DNA of 28,291 nt from positions 1 through 28,291 of IMG/VR virus record IMGVR_UViG_3300032296_000886; one strand, 5' to 3'. The translations under genes and the position numbers were made by a program. Numbering within the stretch: position 1 is the first letter of the stretch; each line of letters opens with the position of its first letter. Positions 5,635-12,347 of this stretch are shown piece by piece. A model generated the notes under the pieces. It saw only the letters and a program-made list of their open reading frames with translations. It had not been told where the DNA came from and ran no database searches. The DNA comes from a virus.

Positions 5635-5931
5635 ATGGCAAAGATTTACCAAGGTCAAGTTTCTGTGTTCAGCAATTCCAACAACCAGTTGGTTGTAAAG
5701 CCCGATGTGGAGGGCAAGTTCAGCCATGCCAATGTCACTGAACTTTACAAGACGATGGTCACTCTCGGCAAGAAACACAAGATGGAAGTTCGAGTGTTCA
5801 AGCCTGAAGGTGAAGCCCACTGTGACACTCCCATCCTCATGGCAGATCGTTGGGGCAAGCCTTACATCGCTCTGTTGCCAGAGCGCAAGGCCCCCGGTGC
5901 TGTCAAGGTGACTGTTCAGAAGCTGGCTTGA
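5635..5931 (+). CDS. Early protein of unknown function, paralogue of the gene at 4385
   Basis: A 98-residue protein starting MAKIYQGQVSVFS. It shares with the product of 4385-4684 the DxEGKFS motif, a Lys-rich helix (TLGKKHKM) and the near-identical C-terminal block PILMADRWGKPYIALLP followed by a similar VxKLA end. The two are therefore ancient duplicates, each behind its own copy of the same promoter. The ribosome site is AAGGAG, well spaced before ATG 5635. It heads the main early operon. Molecular role is unknown; the conserved block may be a protein-interaction or DNA-binding surface. Confidence 0.88.
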   Translation: MAKIYQGQVSVFSNSNNQLVVKPDVEGKFSHANVTELYKTMVTLGKKHKMEVRVFKPEGEAHCDTPILMADRWGKPYIALLPERKAPGAVKVTVQKLA

Positions 5932-5941
5932 GGAGCACACC

Positions 5942-6136
5942 ATGACCACACCCACTGTTCAAACCCTGCCCTACATCGCTCCCAAAAAGCGCCGTGCTGA
6001 ACCCAACCGCTTCGTTGTCAAGTGGATTCAGGGAGACACCATGTACTTCCAGTGGTTCAAACGTGACACTGCTGCCTGTGCTTTTCTCAACAAGTTGCTG
6101 GATGCTGGCATTGAAGCCCGTGTCCTGATGAAGTAA
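5942..6136 (+). CDS. Hypothetical small basic protein
   Basis: A 64-residue protein with a GAGGAG ribosome site, 10 nt after the previous stop. After a basic stretch (PKKRRAEPNRF) it has aromatic strands (VVKWIQGDTMYFQWF) and a helix (TAACAFLNKLLDAGIEARVL). This pattern of beta strands then a helix resembles small SPOR- or SHOCT-size modules, but I cannot assign a family. A hairpin follows the stop. Confidence 0.78.
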   Translation: MTTPTVQTLPYIAPKKRRAEPNRFVVKWIQGDTMYFQWFKRDTAACAFLNKLLDAGIEARVLMK

Positions 6137-6143
6137 ACGGTTT

Positions 6144-6165
6144 GGGGAGTGCCGACTCACTCCCC
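6144..6165 (+). terminator. Hairpin, weak terminator or attenuator
   Basis: Perfect 8-bp stem GGGGAGTG/CACTCCCC with a 6-nt loop, followed by only GCTTTC. It lies in the one sizeable gap (54 nt) of this part of the operon. The short T tail suggests partial termination or an RNA-processing/stability element rather than full stop. Confidence 0.5.
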
Positions 6166-6190
6166 GCTTTCAACTATCGGAGCAAACGCT

Positions 6191-6541
6191 ATGAAGATCG
6201 CCAATCGAGACGCTCGGAAGTTCGTCCAGCGTGAACATCCCTTCCAAGGGAACAACATCTTTGCCGAGTTCAAGACCCTGAACAACGCCGATGGAACCAA
6301 TGGCCCCGGCATGTGGTACGTGGTTTACAGCTACGGTGTCCACTGGCCGCTGTTCATCAAGGCTGAGGGGGTCTGGTTCGAGAACGAGGACAGGCACTCT
6401 GTGACCACTTCCAAGCACAGGACACAGACCCATCCCCACTGTCCCACGGTGCTGCTTTCCACCGAGTGGATGAAGCGACTGGCCCAAGGGGGTTACGCCG
6501 CCATCGCCAAAGAGCGCATCTTGACAGGGGGTGTGGCATGA
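6191..6541 (+). CDS. Hypothetical protein
   Basis: A 116-residue protein starting MKIANRDARKFV. The ATG at 6191 is preferred because of the CGGAG site upstream; an in-frame start at 6149 would fall inside the hairpin. The middle is rich in aromatic and Gly residues (GPGMWYVVYSYGVHWPLF) and a cluster of His residues follows (HRTQTHPHCP). It may be a compact beta-rich domain. The stop overlaps the next ATG (ATGA). No family recognised. Confidence 0.78.
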   Translation: MKIANRDARKFVQREHPFQGNNIFAEFKTLNNADGTNGPGMWYVVYSYGVHWPLFIKAEGVWFENEDRHSVTTSKHRTQTHPHCPTVLLSTEWMKRLAQGGYAAIAKERILTGGVA

Positions 6542-6756
6542 CAACGATCTACACCGGGGTAAAGATGACCATCAACGGTGTGCTTGATGAGCGCATCGAG
6601 GTTACGTTCAATACATCCGATGGAAACATTGGGTTGCGGTTCTACGACGACGACACTGAGGGCACCCAAGAATCCCTGTCGTTTGCTGCTGCCAAGCAGT
6701 TGATCAAGGCACTGGAGACAGCGTTTTTCATGCGGCAGAAGGGCGGTGCAGCATGA
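6538..6756 (+). CDS. Hypothetical protein
   Basis: A 72-residue protein starting MTTIYTGVKMTING. The predicted layout is three or four beta strands followed by a C-terminal helix (FAAAKQLIKALETAFFMRQ). It overlaps both neighbours by ATGA and has an AGGGGG ribosome site inside the upstream gene. No family recognised. Confidence 0.75.
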   Translation: MTTIYTGVKMTINGVLDERIEVTFNTSDGNIGLRFYDDDTEGTQESLSFAAAKQLIKALETAFFMRQKGGAA

Positions 6757-6959
6757 AAGGCAAGCCAACGCTTTACATCGACCAGTGGGGCAACCGCTGG
6801 TGGGCCAAGACCGTCAAGGAACTGCGAGAGCAGATCGGTATGGGGGGAAGCCGTGTGTCCAAGATGTACGTGGACAAGAAGGATGGCCGCTCTGTACACA
6901 TCGGCTATGTCGTCGGTCAGCACTGGCTGACCGCTTATCAACGAGTGGAGAACCCATGA
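6753..6959 (+). CDS. Hypothetical small basic protein
   Basis: A 68-residue Lys/Arg-rich protein with aromatic strands (LYIDQWGNRWWAKTVKEL) and a segment GGSRVSKMYVDKKDG. The helix-turn pattern TVKELREQIGMGGSRVSKMY is reminiscent of a small DNA-binding HTH in which the Gly-rich turn precedes a recognition helix. That is only a shape judgement. It starts inside the stop of the preceding gene (ATGA) and its stop overlaps the next start. Confidence 0.75.
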   Translation: MKGKPTLYIDQWGNRWWAKTVKELREQIGMGGSRVSKMYVDKKDGRSVHIGYVVGQHWLTAYQRVENP

Positions 6960-7174
6960 GCGAAGACTACCATCTCCCCATCTGCACCTGCTGCTATGCC
7001 GTCAGGGTTGAGCCGCATCGTAGGAATAGTCCTAGGCCGACATGTATGACATGTGCAGAGAAGTTGGCACGTGCTGTGAAGCACACCGTCGCACCGCTCA
7101 ACAAGAGCAACTACATGCTGTTCACCGACGTGGACATGCTCAAACAACTCAACCCTAAACGCACTGGAGAATGA
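6956..7174 (+). CDS. Putative zinc-finger protein
   Basis: A 72-residue protein whose N-terminal half has cysteines at 10, 12, 13, 30 and 33 (ICTCC ... CMTC), a spacing suited to a single zinc knuckle or treble-clef-like finger. The C-terminal half is a basic helix plus polar tail. The ATG at 6956 overlaps the previous stop by ATGA. Small phage zinc-finger proteins often bind nucleic acid or host proteins, but the partner cannot be told here. Confidence 0.72.
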   Translation: MSEDYHLPICTCCYAVRVEPHRRNSPRPTCMTCAEKLARAVKHTVAPLNKSNYMLFTDVDMLKQLNPKRTGE

Positions 7175-7175
7175 C

Positions 7176-7658
7176 ATGAAACTCAACAAGTTCCAAAAGC
7201 AAGCCATCGTTCGAGCCATCATGGCCGACGTTCCCAAGCCCGACAAAGCCAAGCGCCGCGCTGCTATCCAAGCCGAGGTGGTCAAGCTCATGTCCCCTGC
7301 TGTCCGCAAGGTTTACAACACGACTCCATCTGCACTGCGAACCCAGCATGTGGGGGACTTGTGCTACGACGGCGGTTCGTGGGCTACTCGTGATGTCATC
7401 GCTGGAGATGTTGCAGAGAAGGACATCAAGGCGATCTGCGAACCTTACAAGGCAGAGGATGAGACACGGTACAAGGCAGAGCGCAGTCTGGCCGGAGTGG
7501 TCGAAGCCTGCTCAACGCTCAAGCAACTCAAGGAGCGACTGCCTGAGTTCACCAAGTACTACCCCACCGAGGAGGCACCGACTGCCAACCTGCCTGCCCT
7601 TGCCAATGTCGTGGCTGATCTGTCCAAACTGGGCTGGCCCAAAGGAGCGAAAGCATGA
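7176..7658 (+). CDS. Conserved phage protein, possibly Nmad5-like
   Basis: A 160-residue protein with a helical N-terminus (MKLNKFQKQAIVRAIMADV) and a C-terminal segment TLKQLKERLPEFTKYYP. The start helix and the 'Tl-xx-L-xxxx-P-E-xxxx-P' segment resemble my memory of Nmad5, a phage family predicted to take part in nucleotide modification. The product of 12348-12977 has an analogous segment (TTLAPALKAWPPLWELIP). The assignment is tentative, because overall similarity is low and no catalytic residue is known to me. It begins 1 nt after the previous stop and overlaps the next gene by ATGA. Confidence 0.8.
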   Translation: MKLNKFQKQAIVRAIMADVPKPDKAKRRAAIQAEVVKLMSPAVRKVYNTTPSALRTQHVGDLCYDGGSWATRDVIAGDVAEKDIKAICEPYKAEDETRYKAERSLAGVVEACSTLKQLKERLPEFTKYYPTEEAPTANLPALANVVADLSKLGWPKGAKA

Positions 7659-7864
7659 AACAACCTTACATCCGACCGTTCGGCAAACCGATCCGAGAGC
7701 CACTGTGGCTGCGCTGTGTCAAGTGGCTGGGCAAGATGCTGCTGGCACTGGCCTTCGGCCTGCTGATGGCCGTGTTCCTGCTCGAATGGATGGTTGGCTG
7801 CGGTGAAACCTATGTTGACGCCAAGGGGGAACGCCATGAGCACCAATGCCTTTTCATCCGATAA
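7655..7864 (+). CDS. Small membrane protein
   Basis: A 69-residue protein with a basic N-terminus (about residues 1-27, several Lys/Arg), one strongly hydrophobic helix MLLALAFGLLMAVFLLEWMV (about 28-47) and a polar, cysteine- and histidine-containing tail. The positive-inside rule predicts N-terminus in the cytoplasm and tail in the periplasm. It starts in the ATGA overlap with the gene before and overlaps the next gene by 29 nt. It is too early in the map to be assumed a holin or spanin. Confidence 0.78.
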   Translation: MKQPYIRPFGKPIREPLWLRCVKWLGKMLLALAFGLLMAVFLLEWMVGCGETYVDAKGERHEHQCLFIR

Positions 7865-8078
7865 CCCACTGCGACTGTTCATGCTGAGGTATGGCAAGCG
7901 CGGTGCCCCAGTCCGTAACTCACAGGGCAACATCCTGTACTTTGAAACCAAGGAGGAAGCGAAACGATCCAGAGACGAACTCAACACGGGGGCAACCCCA
8001 CCCATCTTCGTTGTATCTCATGGCCCTGACCATCAACCCAAATCCGAGAGGAAAATCAAATGCGAGCCACTCTGCTGA
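7836..8078 (+). CDS. Hypothetical protein upstream of the AAA+ ATPase
   Basis: An 80-residue protein starting MSTNAFSSDNPLRLF. The ATG at 7836 has an AAGGGGG site; an earlier in-frame start at 7794 lacks one. The centre (GNILYFETKEEAKRSRDEL) reads as a strand followed by a charged helix, a pattern common in small DUF1508/KOW-like or 'YegP-like' units, not enough for assignment. It overlaps the start of the MoxR-type gene by 19 nt, so the two are translationally linked. Confidence 0.72.
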   Translation: MSTNAFSSDNPLRLFMLRYGKRGAPVRNSQGNILYFETKEEAKRSRDELNTGATPPIFVVSHGPDHQPKSERKIKCEPLC

Positions 8079-9046
8079 AAGAAACCATCAAGTCCCTGTT
8101 CCCCGTCCAGCGTACCCTGTGCATCGAGGGTAGCCCCGGTGGTGGCAAGACGACCATCGTCCATGAAGTTGCACAGGAACTTGACATCCCCTGCATCGAG
8201 CGACACATGCCGACCATGCTGGTCGAGGACTTCGGCATCCTGTTTCCCGACGGTGACGACAAGCTGCACTACAAGCTGCCCGACTGGTTCCCGGTCAAGG
8301 GCAAGGCTCCCGAGGCTGGCATCCTGCTGTTCGATGACCGCAACCAAGCTGGCCCCGATCTTCAGAAGGTGCTTGCCAACATCTGCCAAGCCAGAACGCT
8401 GCACGGTGTGTCCATGCCCGATGGGTGGCAGGTGATCTCCACTGGCAACCGACAGGCTGACCGTGCTGGTGCCAACCGTGTGCTGTCCCACCTTCGCAAC
8501 CGTGAGACTGTGCTGGAACTGGAGACACATCTGGACGACTGGACTGCATGGGCCATCAACCACGGTGTCAAGCCCGAGGTGATCAGCTTCATCCGCTTCC
8601 GTCCCGGTCTGCTGCATGACTTCGATCCTCAGCGTGACCAGAACGCAACCCCCCGAGCATGGGTTGACGGTGTGTCTGACGTGCTGGGCACTGTCCCTGC
8701 CGAGGCCGAGTTCGAGTGCTTCAAAGGTGCTGTGGGCGAGGGTGCTGCTGCCGAGTTCGTTGGCTTCGTTCGCATCTTCAGGAAGCTGCCCAACCCTGAC
8801 GCTATCCTGCTCAACCCTCAGACTGCTGACGTTCCCAAAGACCCAGCGACCCTGTATGCCCTGTCCGGTGCTCTGGCACAGCGGGCTACCGAGGCCAACT
8901 TTGAACGTGTCTGCCAGTACTCTGAGCGTATGCCTCCCGAGTTCTCGGTGCTGACTGTCAGCTATGCGGCCCGCCGTAACCCTGACCTTGCCAACACCCA
9001 AGCCTTCACCAAATGGTCGATCAACCACCAAGACGTGCTGTTCTGA
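8060..9046 (+). CDS. MoxR-family AAA+ ATPase
   Basis: A 328-residue AAA+ protein. Residues 24-31 (GSPGGGKT) are Walker A, 88-93 (ILLFDD) Walker B, STGNRQ with Asn130 is sensor 1, and R146/R148 in LSHLRNR are candidate arginine fingers. The second acidic residue of Walker B is Asp instead of the usual Glu, which may slow hydrolysis. MoxR/CobS-type ATPases form hexamers that remodel a partner, normally presented by a VWA protein. The DUF3150-like and HExxH-VWA genes downstream fit that pairing. AGAGGA precedes ATG 8060 and the stop overlaps the next start (TGATG). The substrate is unknown. Confidence 0.88.
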   Translation: MRATLLKETIKSLFPVQRTLCIEGSPGGGKTTIVHEVAQELDIPCIERHMPTMLVEDFGILFPDGDDKLHYKLPDWFPVKGKAPEAGILLFDDRNQAGPDLQKVLANICQARTLHGVSMPDGWQVISTGNRQADRAGANRVLSHLRNRETVLELETHLDDWTAWAINHGVKPEVISFIRFRPGLLHDFDPQRDQNATPRAWVDGVSDVLGTVPAEAEFECFKGAVGEGAAAEFVGFVRIFRKLPNPDAILLNPQTADVPKDPATLYALSGALAQRATEANFERVCQYSERMPPEFSVLTVSYAARRNPDLANTQAFTKWSINHQDVLF

Positions 9047-9258
9047 TGGACTACCTTGGATGGATTGACGACCTGCGGATACGTGGTCTGATTTCCGTCG
9101 ATGAACGACAAGCCATTGCCCACATGCTCAGGAGTGAACAGCCTTCTGTCGTGACGCAAGGGCTTGTCTTCTGCAACCGGATGAAGACGAGCCACCCCGA
9201 TCTGTGGATCGCATTCAAAGCAAAGCAACGTGTTCTGGGATTGAGTAAATCCAGATGA
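9046..9258 (+). CDS. Hypothetical protein in the ATPase-VWA module
   Basis: A 70-residue, mainly helical protein starting MDYLGWIDDLRIRG, with ISVDERQAIAHMLRSEQ in the middle and a basic C-terminus. The ATG at 9046 shares a base with the ATPase stop (TGATG), so it is coupled to it. An upstream in-frame ATG at 9013 lies inside the ATPase gene and is less likely. No family recognised; location suggests an accessory to the AAA+ protein. Confidence 0.72.
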   Translation: MDYLGWIDDLRIRGLISVDERQAIAHMLRSEQPSVVTQGLVFCNRMKTSHPDLWIAFKAKQRVLGLSKSR

Positions 9259-9295
9259 ACACACATCCATCAACTTGTATAGAGGAGTGACAACT

Positions 9296-10144
9296 ATGAA
9301 TCTCAACGACCGTGCCCTGCTGGTGCAACTCAACGTGTCCCAGTGGACTGCCCGCAAGTATGACAAGCGGGCTTCCAAGGAGGTGACGACTGCACACGGT
9401 GCAGCGTCTGCTGCTGGCCGCTTCAACAAGTCCCTGCTGCCGATGAACGACAAGCTGGACAACATCCACAAGAAGACCACCTTCATCCGTCAGAAGTACT
9501 ACGACAACACCCTGCCGTGGGGTATGGACGGCACCATGATGCTGCCCACTGCCAACTACCTGAACTTCATGTCCGACTTCCGCAAGGAGAAGGGTGACTG
9601 GGAGTCGCTGGTGCAGGAGTTCCTCGACGACTACGACCAGATGAAGATGGATGCCCAGCGCATTCTCGGTTCGCTCTACGACCCGGCTGACTATCCCAAC
9701 GGCTCTGAGTTGCGGCACAAGTTCAAGATGGACATGGCCGTGTTCCCTGTGCCCAGTGCAGACTTCCGGGTCAGCATAGGTTCGGAAGAACTGTCTCGCA
9801 TCCAGCAAGATGTTGAGCGACGTGTGAAGGATGCCGAGCAAGCTGCGCTGAAGGACGTATGGCAACGGCTCTACGATAGGGTCAAGCACATGGCTGAGAA
9901 GCTGGCCGATCCCAAGGCGATCTTCCGTGACTCGATGCTGGAGAACACTCGGGAAATCTGTGCCCTGCTGCCGAGGCTCAACTTCAGCGACGATCCCAAC
10001 TTGGAAGCCATGCGTCAGCAAGTGGAGGCATCCTTGTTGAAGCACCCCGAGGCACTGCGCAACGACCCCGACCTGCGGCAAGACACTGCTGCTGAGGCCA
10101 AGAAAATCATGGATGCAATGGGTGCATTCATGGGGAGCTTCTGA
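9296..10144 (+). CDS. DUF3150-like protein paired with MoxR/VWA genes
   Basis: A 282-residue soluble protein, mostly helical, starting MNLNDRALLVQLNVSQWTAR. GAGGAG precedes ATG 9296. The opening 'LxVxxWTARKxDKRAS' and the later YYDNTLPW, YPNGSELRHKF and VFPVPSADFRV segments recall DUF3150-type proteins, which are found beside MoxR ATPases and VWA proteins in phages and bacteria. The middle (about residues 160-220) is a long charged helix able to form a coiled coil. I assign the family from memory of context and motif, so it should be treated as tentative. It ends in a TGATG overlap with the zinc-ribbon gene. Confidence 0.82.
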   Translation: MNLNDRALLVQLNVSQWTARKYDKRASKEVTTAHGAASAAGRFNKSLLPMNDKLDNIHKKTTFIRQKYYDNTLPWGMDGTMMLPTANYLNFMSDFRKEKGDWESLVQEFLDDYDQMKMDAQRILGSLYDPADYPNGSELRHKFKMDMAVFPVPSADFRVSIGSEELSRIQQDVERRVKDAEQAALKDVWQRLYDRVKHMAEKLADPKAIFRDSMLENTREICALLPRLNFSDDPNLEAMRQQVEASLLKHPEALRNDPDLRQDTAAEAKKIMDAMGAFMGSF

Positions 10145-10437
10145 TGCAGATCACTATCGAGAAGATGCACTGCCCGCAATGCACTGAGAGTACCGCGTTT
10201 GAGGTACTGCGGTATCGCCCCGGCAAGGCGAACAATCGCACCACACTGCGGTGTGTGGGATGTGGACACGTGTTCGGAGTTGTTGAACCCAAGGAAAAGG
10301 AGTTCGTCGGATTGGAACTGGCCGAGATGGATGCAATCATCGACGGCAACATCACCATCACTGACCCGAGACTGCGGGATGGTGTGTACGGTGTGGTACT
10401 TGACACTATGACGACACTGATGGAGAAAAATACATGA
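10144..10437 (+). CDS. Zinc-ribbon protein in the ATPase-VWA module
   Basis: A 97-residue protein with a clear zinc ribbon: Cys10-x2-Cys13 and Cys37-x2-Cys40 (CPQC ... CVGC), the spacing of TFIIS-like ribbons. An acidic helical tail follows. The ATG overlaps the DUF3150-like stop, and the stop overlaps the next start (ATGA). It could bind nucleic acid, or act as a metal-binding adaptor for the module. The role is not shown by the sequence. Confidence 0.82.
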   Translation: MQITIEKMHCPQCTESTAFEVLRYRPGKANNRTTLRCVGCGHVFGVVEPKEKEFVGLELAEMDAIIDGNITITDPRLRDGVYGVVLDTMTTLMEKNT

Positions 10438-10628
10438 ACAAGGAGGACATCTTCGACGCTGATGGCACTGCCATACAGGCAGCGTATGACCTGATCCAAG
10501 TGATCCTGAAGACCGACCCCGGTGTATACGATGACATCGCTGGGCCTGTCCTGTTGCTGCTACGGCAGCGACTGGGTAGTTCATGGCGCAACGTACCCAA
10601 GAAACGCAAACCAAGGAGTGTGAAATGA
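10434..10628 (+). CDS. Hypothetical protein in the ATPase-VWA module
   Basis: A 64-residue protein, acidic and helical at first (MNKEDIFDADGTAIQAAYDLI), with a hydrophobic helix (GPVLLLLRQRL) and a basic tail (RNVPKKRKPRSVK). ATGA overlaps join it to the genes on each side. The hydrophobic run is too short and charged at its end for a membrane helix. No family recognised. Confidence 0.72.
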   Translation: MNKEDIFDADGTAIQAAYDLIQVILKTDPGVYDDIAGPVLLLLRQRLGSSWRNVPKKRKPRSVK

Positions 10629-11764
10629 CGACTGCAACCATTGACCTGAAGAAGCTGACCACCAAGCTGGCGAAAGCCAAGACCGCTCTGATTCTGGAGC
10701 ATCCGTTCGTCGGCACCATCGCCCTGTCCATGCCCTTCGAGTTCGACGAGAACATCAAGACCGCTGCCACCAACGGCAAGCGGATCAAGTTCAACCCCGA
10801 GTTCGTCAACGAGTTGACCGATGAGGAGGTCAAGTTCCTCGTGGCTCACGAGTGCTTCCATCCCATGCTGGAGCACAACTTCCGGCGTGGTCAGCGTCAA
10901 CCCCGGCGCTGGAACATGGCCGCTGACTACGTGATCAACAAGCTGCTGGTGGATGACGGCATTGGCCGGATGCCCAAGGTCGGACTGCACAACGATGCGA
11001 TCTACAACGCAGGGCACGGCACCAGCGAGGGCATCTACAACATCCTGCCAGAGCAGGACGAGAGTGACGGTGGGTTCGGCTCTGCCGATGGCCCGCTCGA
11101 TGACTGCGAGGACGGTGAGGGTAGCCCTGCCGAGCAGCAGCAACAGCAAGCCGAGTGGAAAGTGAAGGTGGCACAGGCTGCGCAAGCTGCCAAGATGATG
11201 GGCAAGATGTCGGCCAACATGCAACGTCTTGTGGATGAGGTGCTGCAACCCAAGGTGGACTGGCGTGACGTACTGCAACGCTTCCTCGTGAAGTGCCGCA
11301 ACGATCAGCGATCCTTCTCCCGGTTCAATCGTCGCTTCCTGCCGCAAGGCATGTACTTGCCCAGTGTCAGCGGTGAGGCGATGGGTGAGATCGTGTTCGC
11401 AGTGGACTGCTCCGGCTCCATCGACCAGAAGACTGTCAACCAGTTCGCTGCCGAGATTGCCAAGGTCAAGGATGACCTGCTGCCTGAGCGTATCCATGTG
11501 CTGTACTTCGACAGCGAGGTCAGCCACGTGGAATCCTACGAGGCCCACGATGATCTGGACATCAAGCCTCACGGCGGTGGCGGTACCGACTTCGCACCAG
11601 TCTTCGAGGCCATCATCGAGCATGGCTTCAACCCGGTAGCCATCGTGTTCCTGACTGACCTGTGCTGCAACAGCTTCGGCAACGAGCCTGATGCACCAGT
11701 GCTGTGGGTCACGACCGATCCGGGCAAGGCACCCTTCGGTGAGATCGTGGAGATGGGTGACTGA
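10625..11764 (+). CDS. HExxH metallopeptidase-like / VWA (MIDAS) protein, DUF2201-type
   Basis: A 379-residue two-domain protein. The N-terminal domain has His75-Glu76-x-x-His79 and a further His84, the zinc and catalytic signature of a metallopeptidase (DUF2201_N-like). A disordered acidic and Gln-rich linker spans about residues 143-176. The C-terminal domain is VWA-like with a full MIDAS: Asp261-x-Ser263-x-Ser265, Thr321 in GGGGTDF and Asp345 in FLTDL. VWA proteins present substrates to MoxR/CobS AAA+ rings, so the ATPase at 8060 is the likely partner. ATG 10625 has an AAGGAG site and overlaps the previous stop. Whether it cleaves protein or only binds metal is unknown. Confidence 0.9.
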   Translation: MTTATIDLKKLTTKLAKAKTALILEHPFVGTIALSMPFEFDENIKTAATNGKRIKFNPEFVNELTDEEVKFLVAHECFHPMLEHNFRRGQRQPRRWNMAADYVINKLLVDDGIGRMPKVGLHNDAIYNAGHGTSEGIYNILPEQDESDGGFGSADGPLDDCEDGEGSPAEQQQQQAEWKVKVAQAAQAAKMMGKMSANMQRLVDEVLQPKVDWRDVLQRFLVKCRNDQRSFSRFNRRFLPQGMYLPSVSGEAMGEIVFAVDCSGSIDQKTVNQFAAEIAKVKDDLLPERIHVLYFDSEVSHVESYEAHDDLDIKPHGGGGTDFAPVFEAIIEHGFNPVAIVFLTDLCCNSFGNEPDAPVLWVTTDPGKAPFGEIVEMGD

Positions 11765-11765
11765 C

Positions 11766-12107
11766 GTGGCAATCACAGCAATCGGCACAGTCCGGTTCGC
11801 TGCCCTTGCTGGTGCCCCTCCCTTACCGGAGGGGTATCACTTCGAGGCGATGCGGGACACACCCAACGGTGTACGTGTTGACGTGCATTTCAGAGGTGCC
11901 CGCATCTTCGAGATCGCTGCTGAACTGCGCTACGTACCAGAGTACGACGACCCCACTGGTACCCGGTTCGCTGCCCGAGTGGTGGAGGACAGGCACCCAA
12001 GGAAGCGGGCATTCAATCAACCCAGCAAATGGGTGGAGTTCGATGACATTACAACGCTGCTGCAAGCCATGCTTGCACGGCACAGGATAGGAGTAAGGCA
12101 ACCATGA
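11766..12107 (+). CDS. Hypothetical protein after the VWA gene
   Basis: A 113-residue protein with no ATG near the start. GTG at 11766 follows the VWA stop directly; GTG at 11757 would add three residues and sits closer to GGAG. The protein begins VAITAIGTVRFAALAGAPPLPEG when read literally, has beta-strand-like segments (VRVDVHFRGARIFEIAAELRYV) and a basic C-terminus (ARHRIGVRQP). Its stop overlaps the next start (ATGA). No family recognised. Confidence 0.68.
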   Translation: MAITAIGTVRFAALAGAPPLPEGYHFEAMRDTPNGVRVDVHFRGARIFEIAAELRYVPEYDDPTGTRFAARVVEDRHPRKRAFNQPSKWVEFDDITTLLQAMLARHRIGVRQP

Positions 12108-12337
12108 ACGTATTTCACGACGAGGAGTACACCGCACAGGTGATGACCGCAGCCAAGCGGATCAGCGAGGCACTGGCCGAGACTGAGTTCGACGTGGCGA
12201 CCAACGCCCTGATGACCATGCTTGCACAGTGCGGCAAGCAGTCCACGCTGACGACCGAGCAGTTCCTCACAGCGTCCGTGGTGCAGATGAAGCACCTGAT
12301 GGACAACATGACAGTAATCGAGCATCCCATTCAATAA
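12104..12337 (+). CDS. Hypothetical helical protein
   Basis: A 77-residue acidic, wholly helical-looking protein starting MNVFHDEEYTAQV. An AGGAG site lies upstream within the previous gene, which it overlaps by ATGA. Regular hydrophobic spacing in the segment 15-45 suggests a helical bundle. No family recognised. Confidence 0.75.
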   Translation: MNVFHDEEYTAQVMTAAKRISEALAETEFDVATNALMTMLAQCGKQSTLTTEQFLTASVVQMKHLMDNMTVIEHPIQ

Positions 12338-12347
12338 GGAGAGTGAC

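Noticed and set aside
8033-9031. Minus-strand ORF (332 codons) opposite the MoxR-type ATPase
   Set aside because: The AAA+ motifs on the plus strand are unambiguous, so this is a shadow.
10398-10420. TTGACACTATGACG promoter-like sequence
   Set aside because: It lies within a coding region with no suitably spaced -10 element and no gap in the operon; probably chance.
10406-11788. Minus-strand ORF (460 codons) opposite the VWA gene
   Set aside because: The plus-strand gene has a clear HExxH and MIDAS; the opposite frame has low-complexity Leu/Val/His content only.
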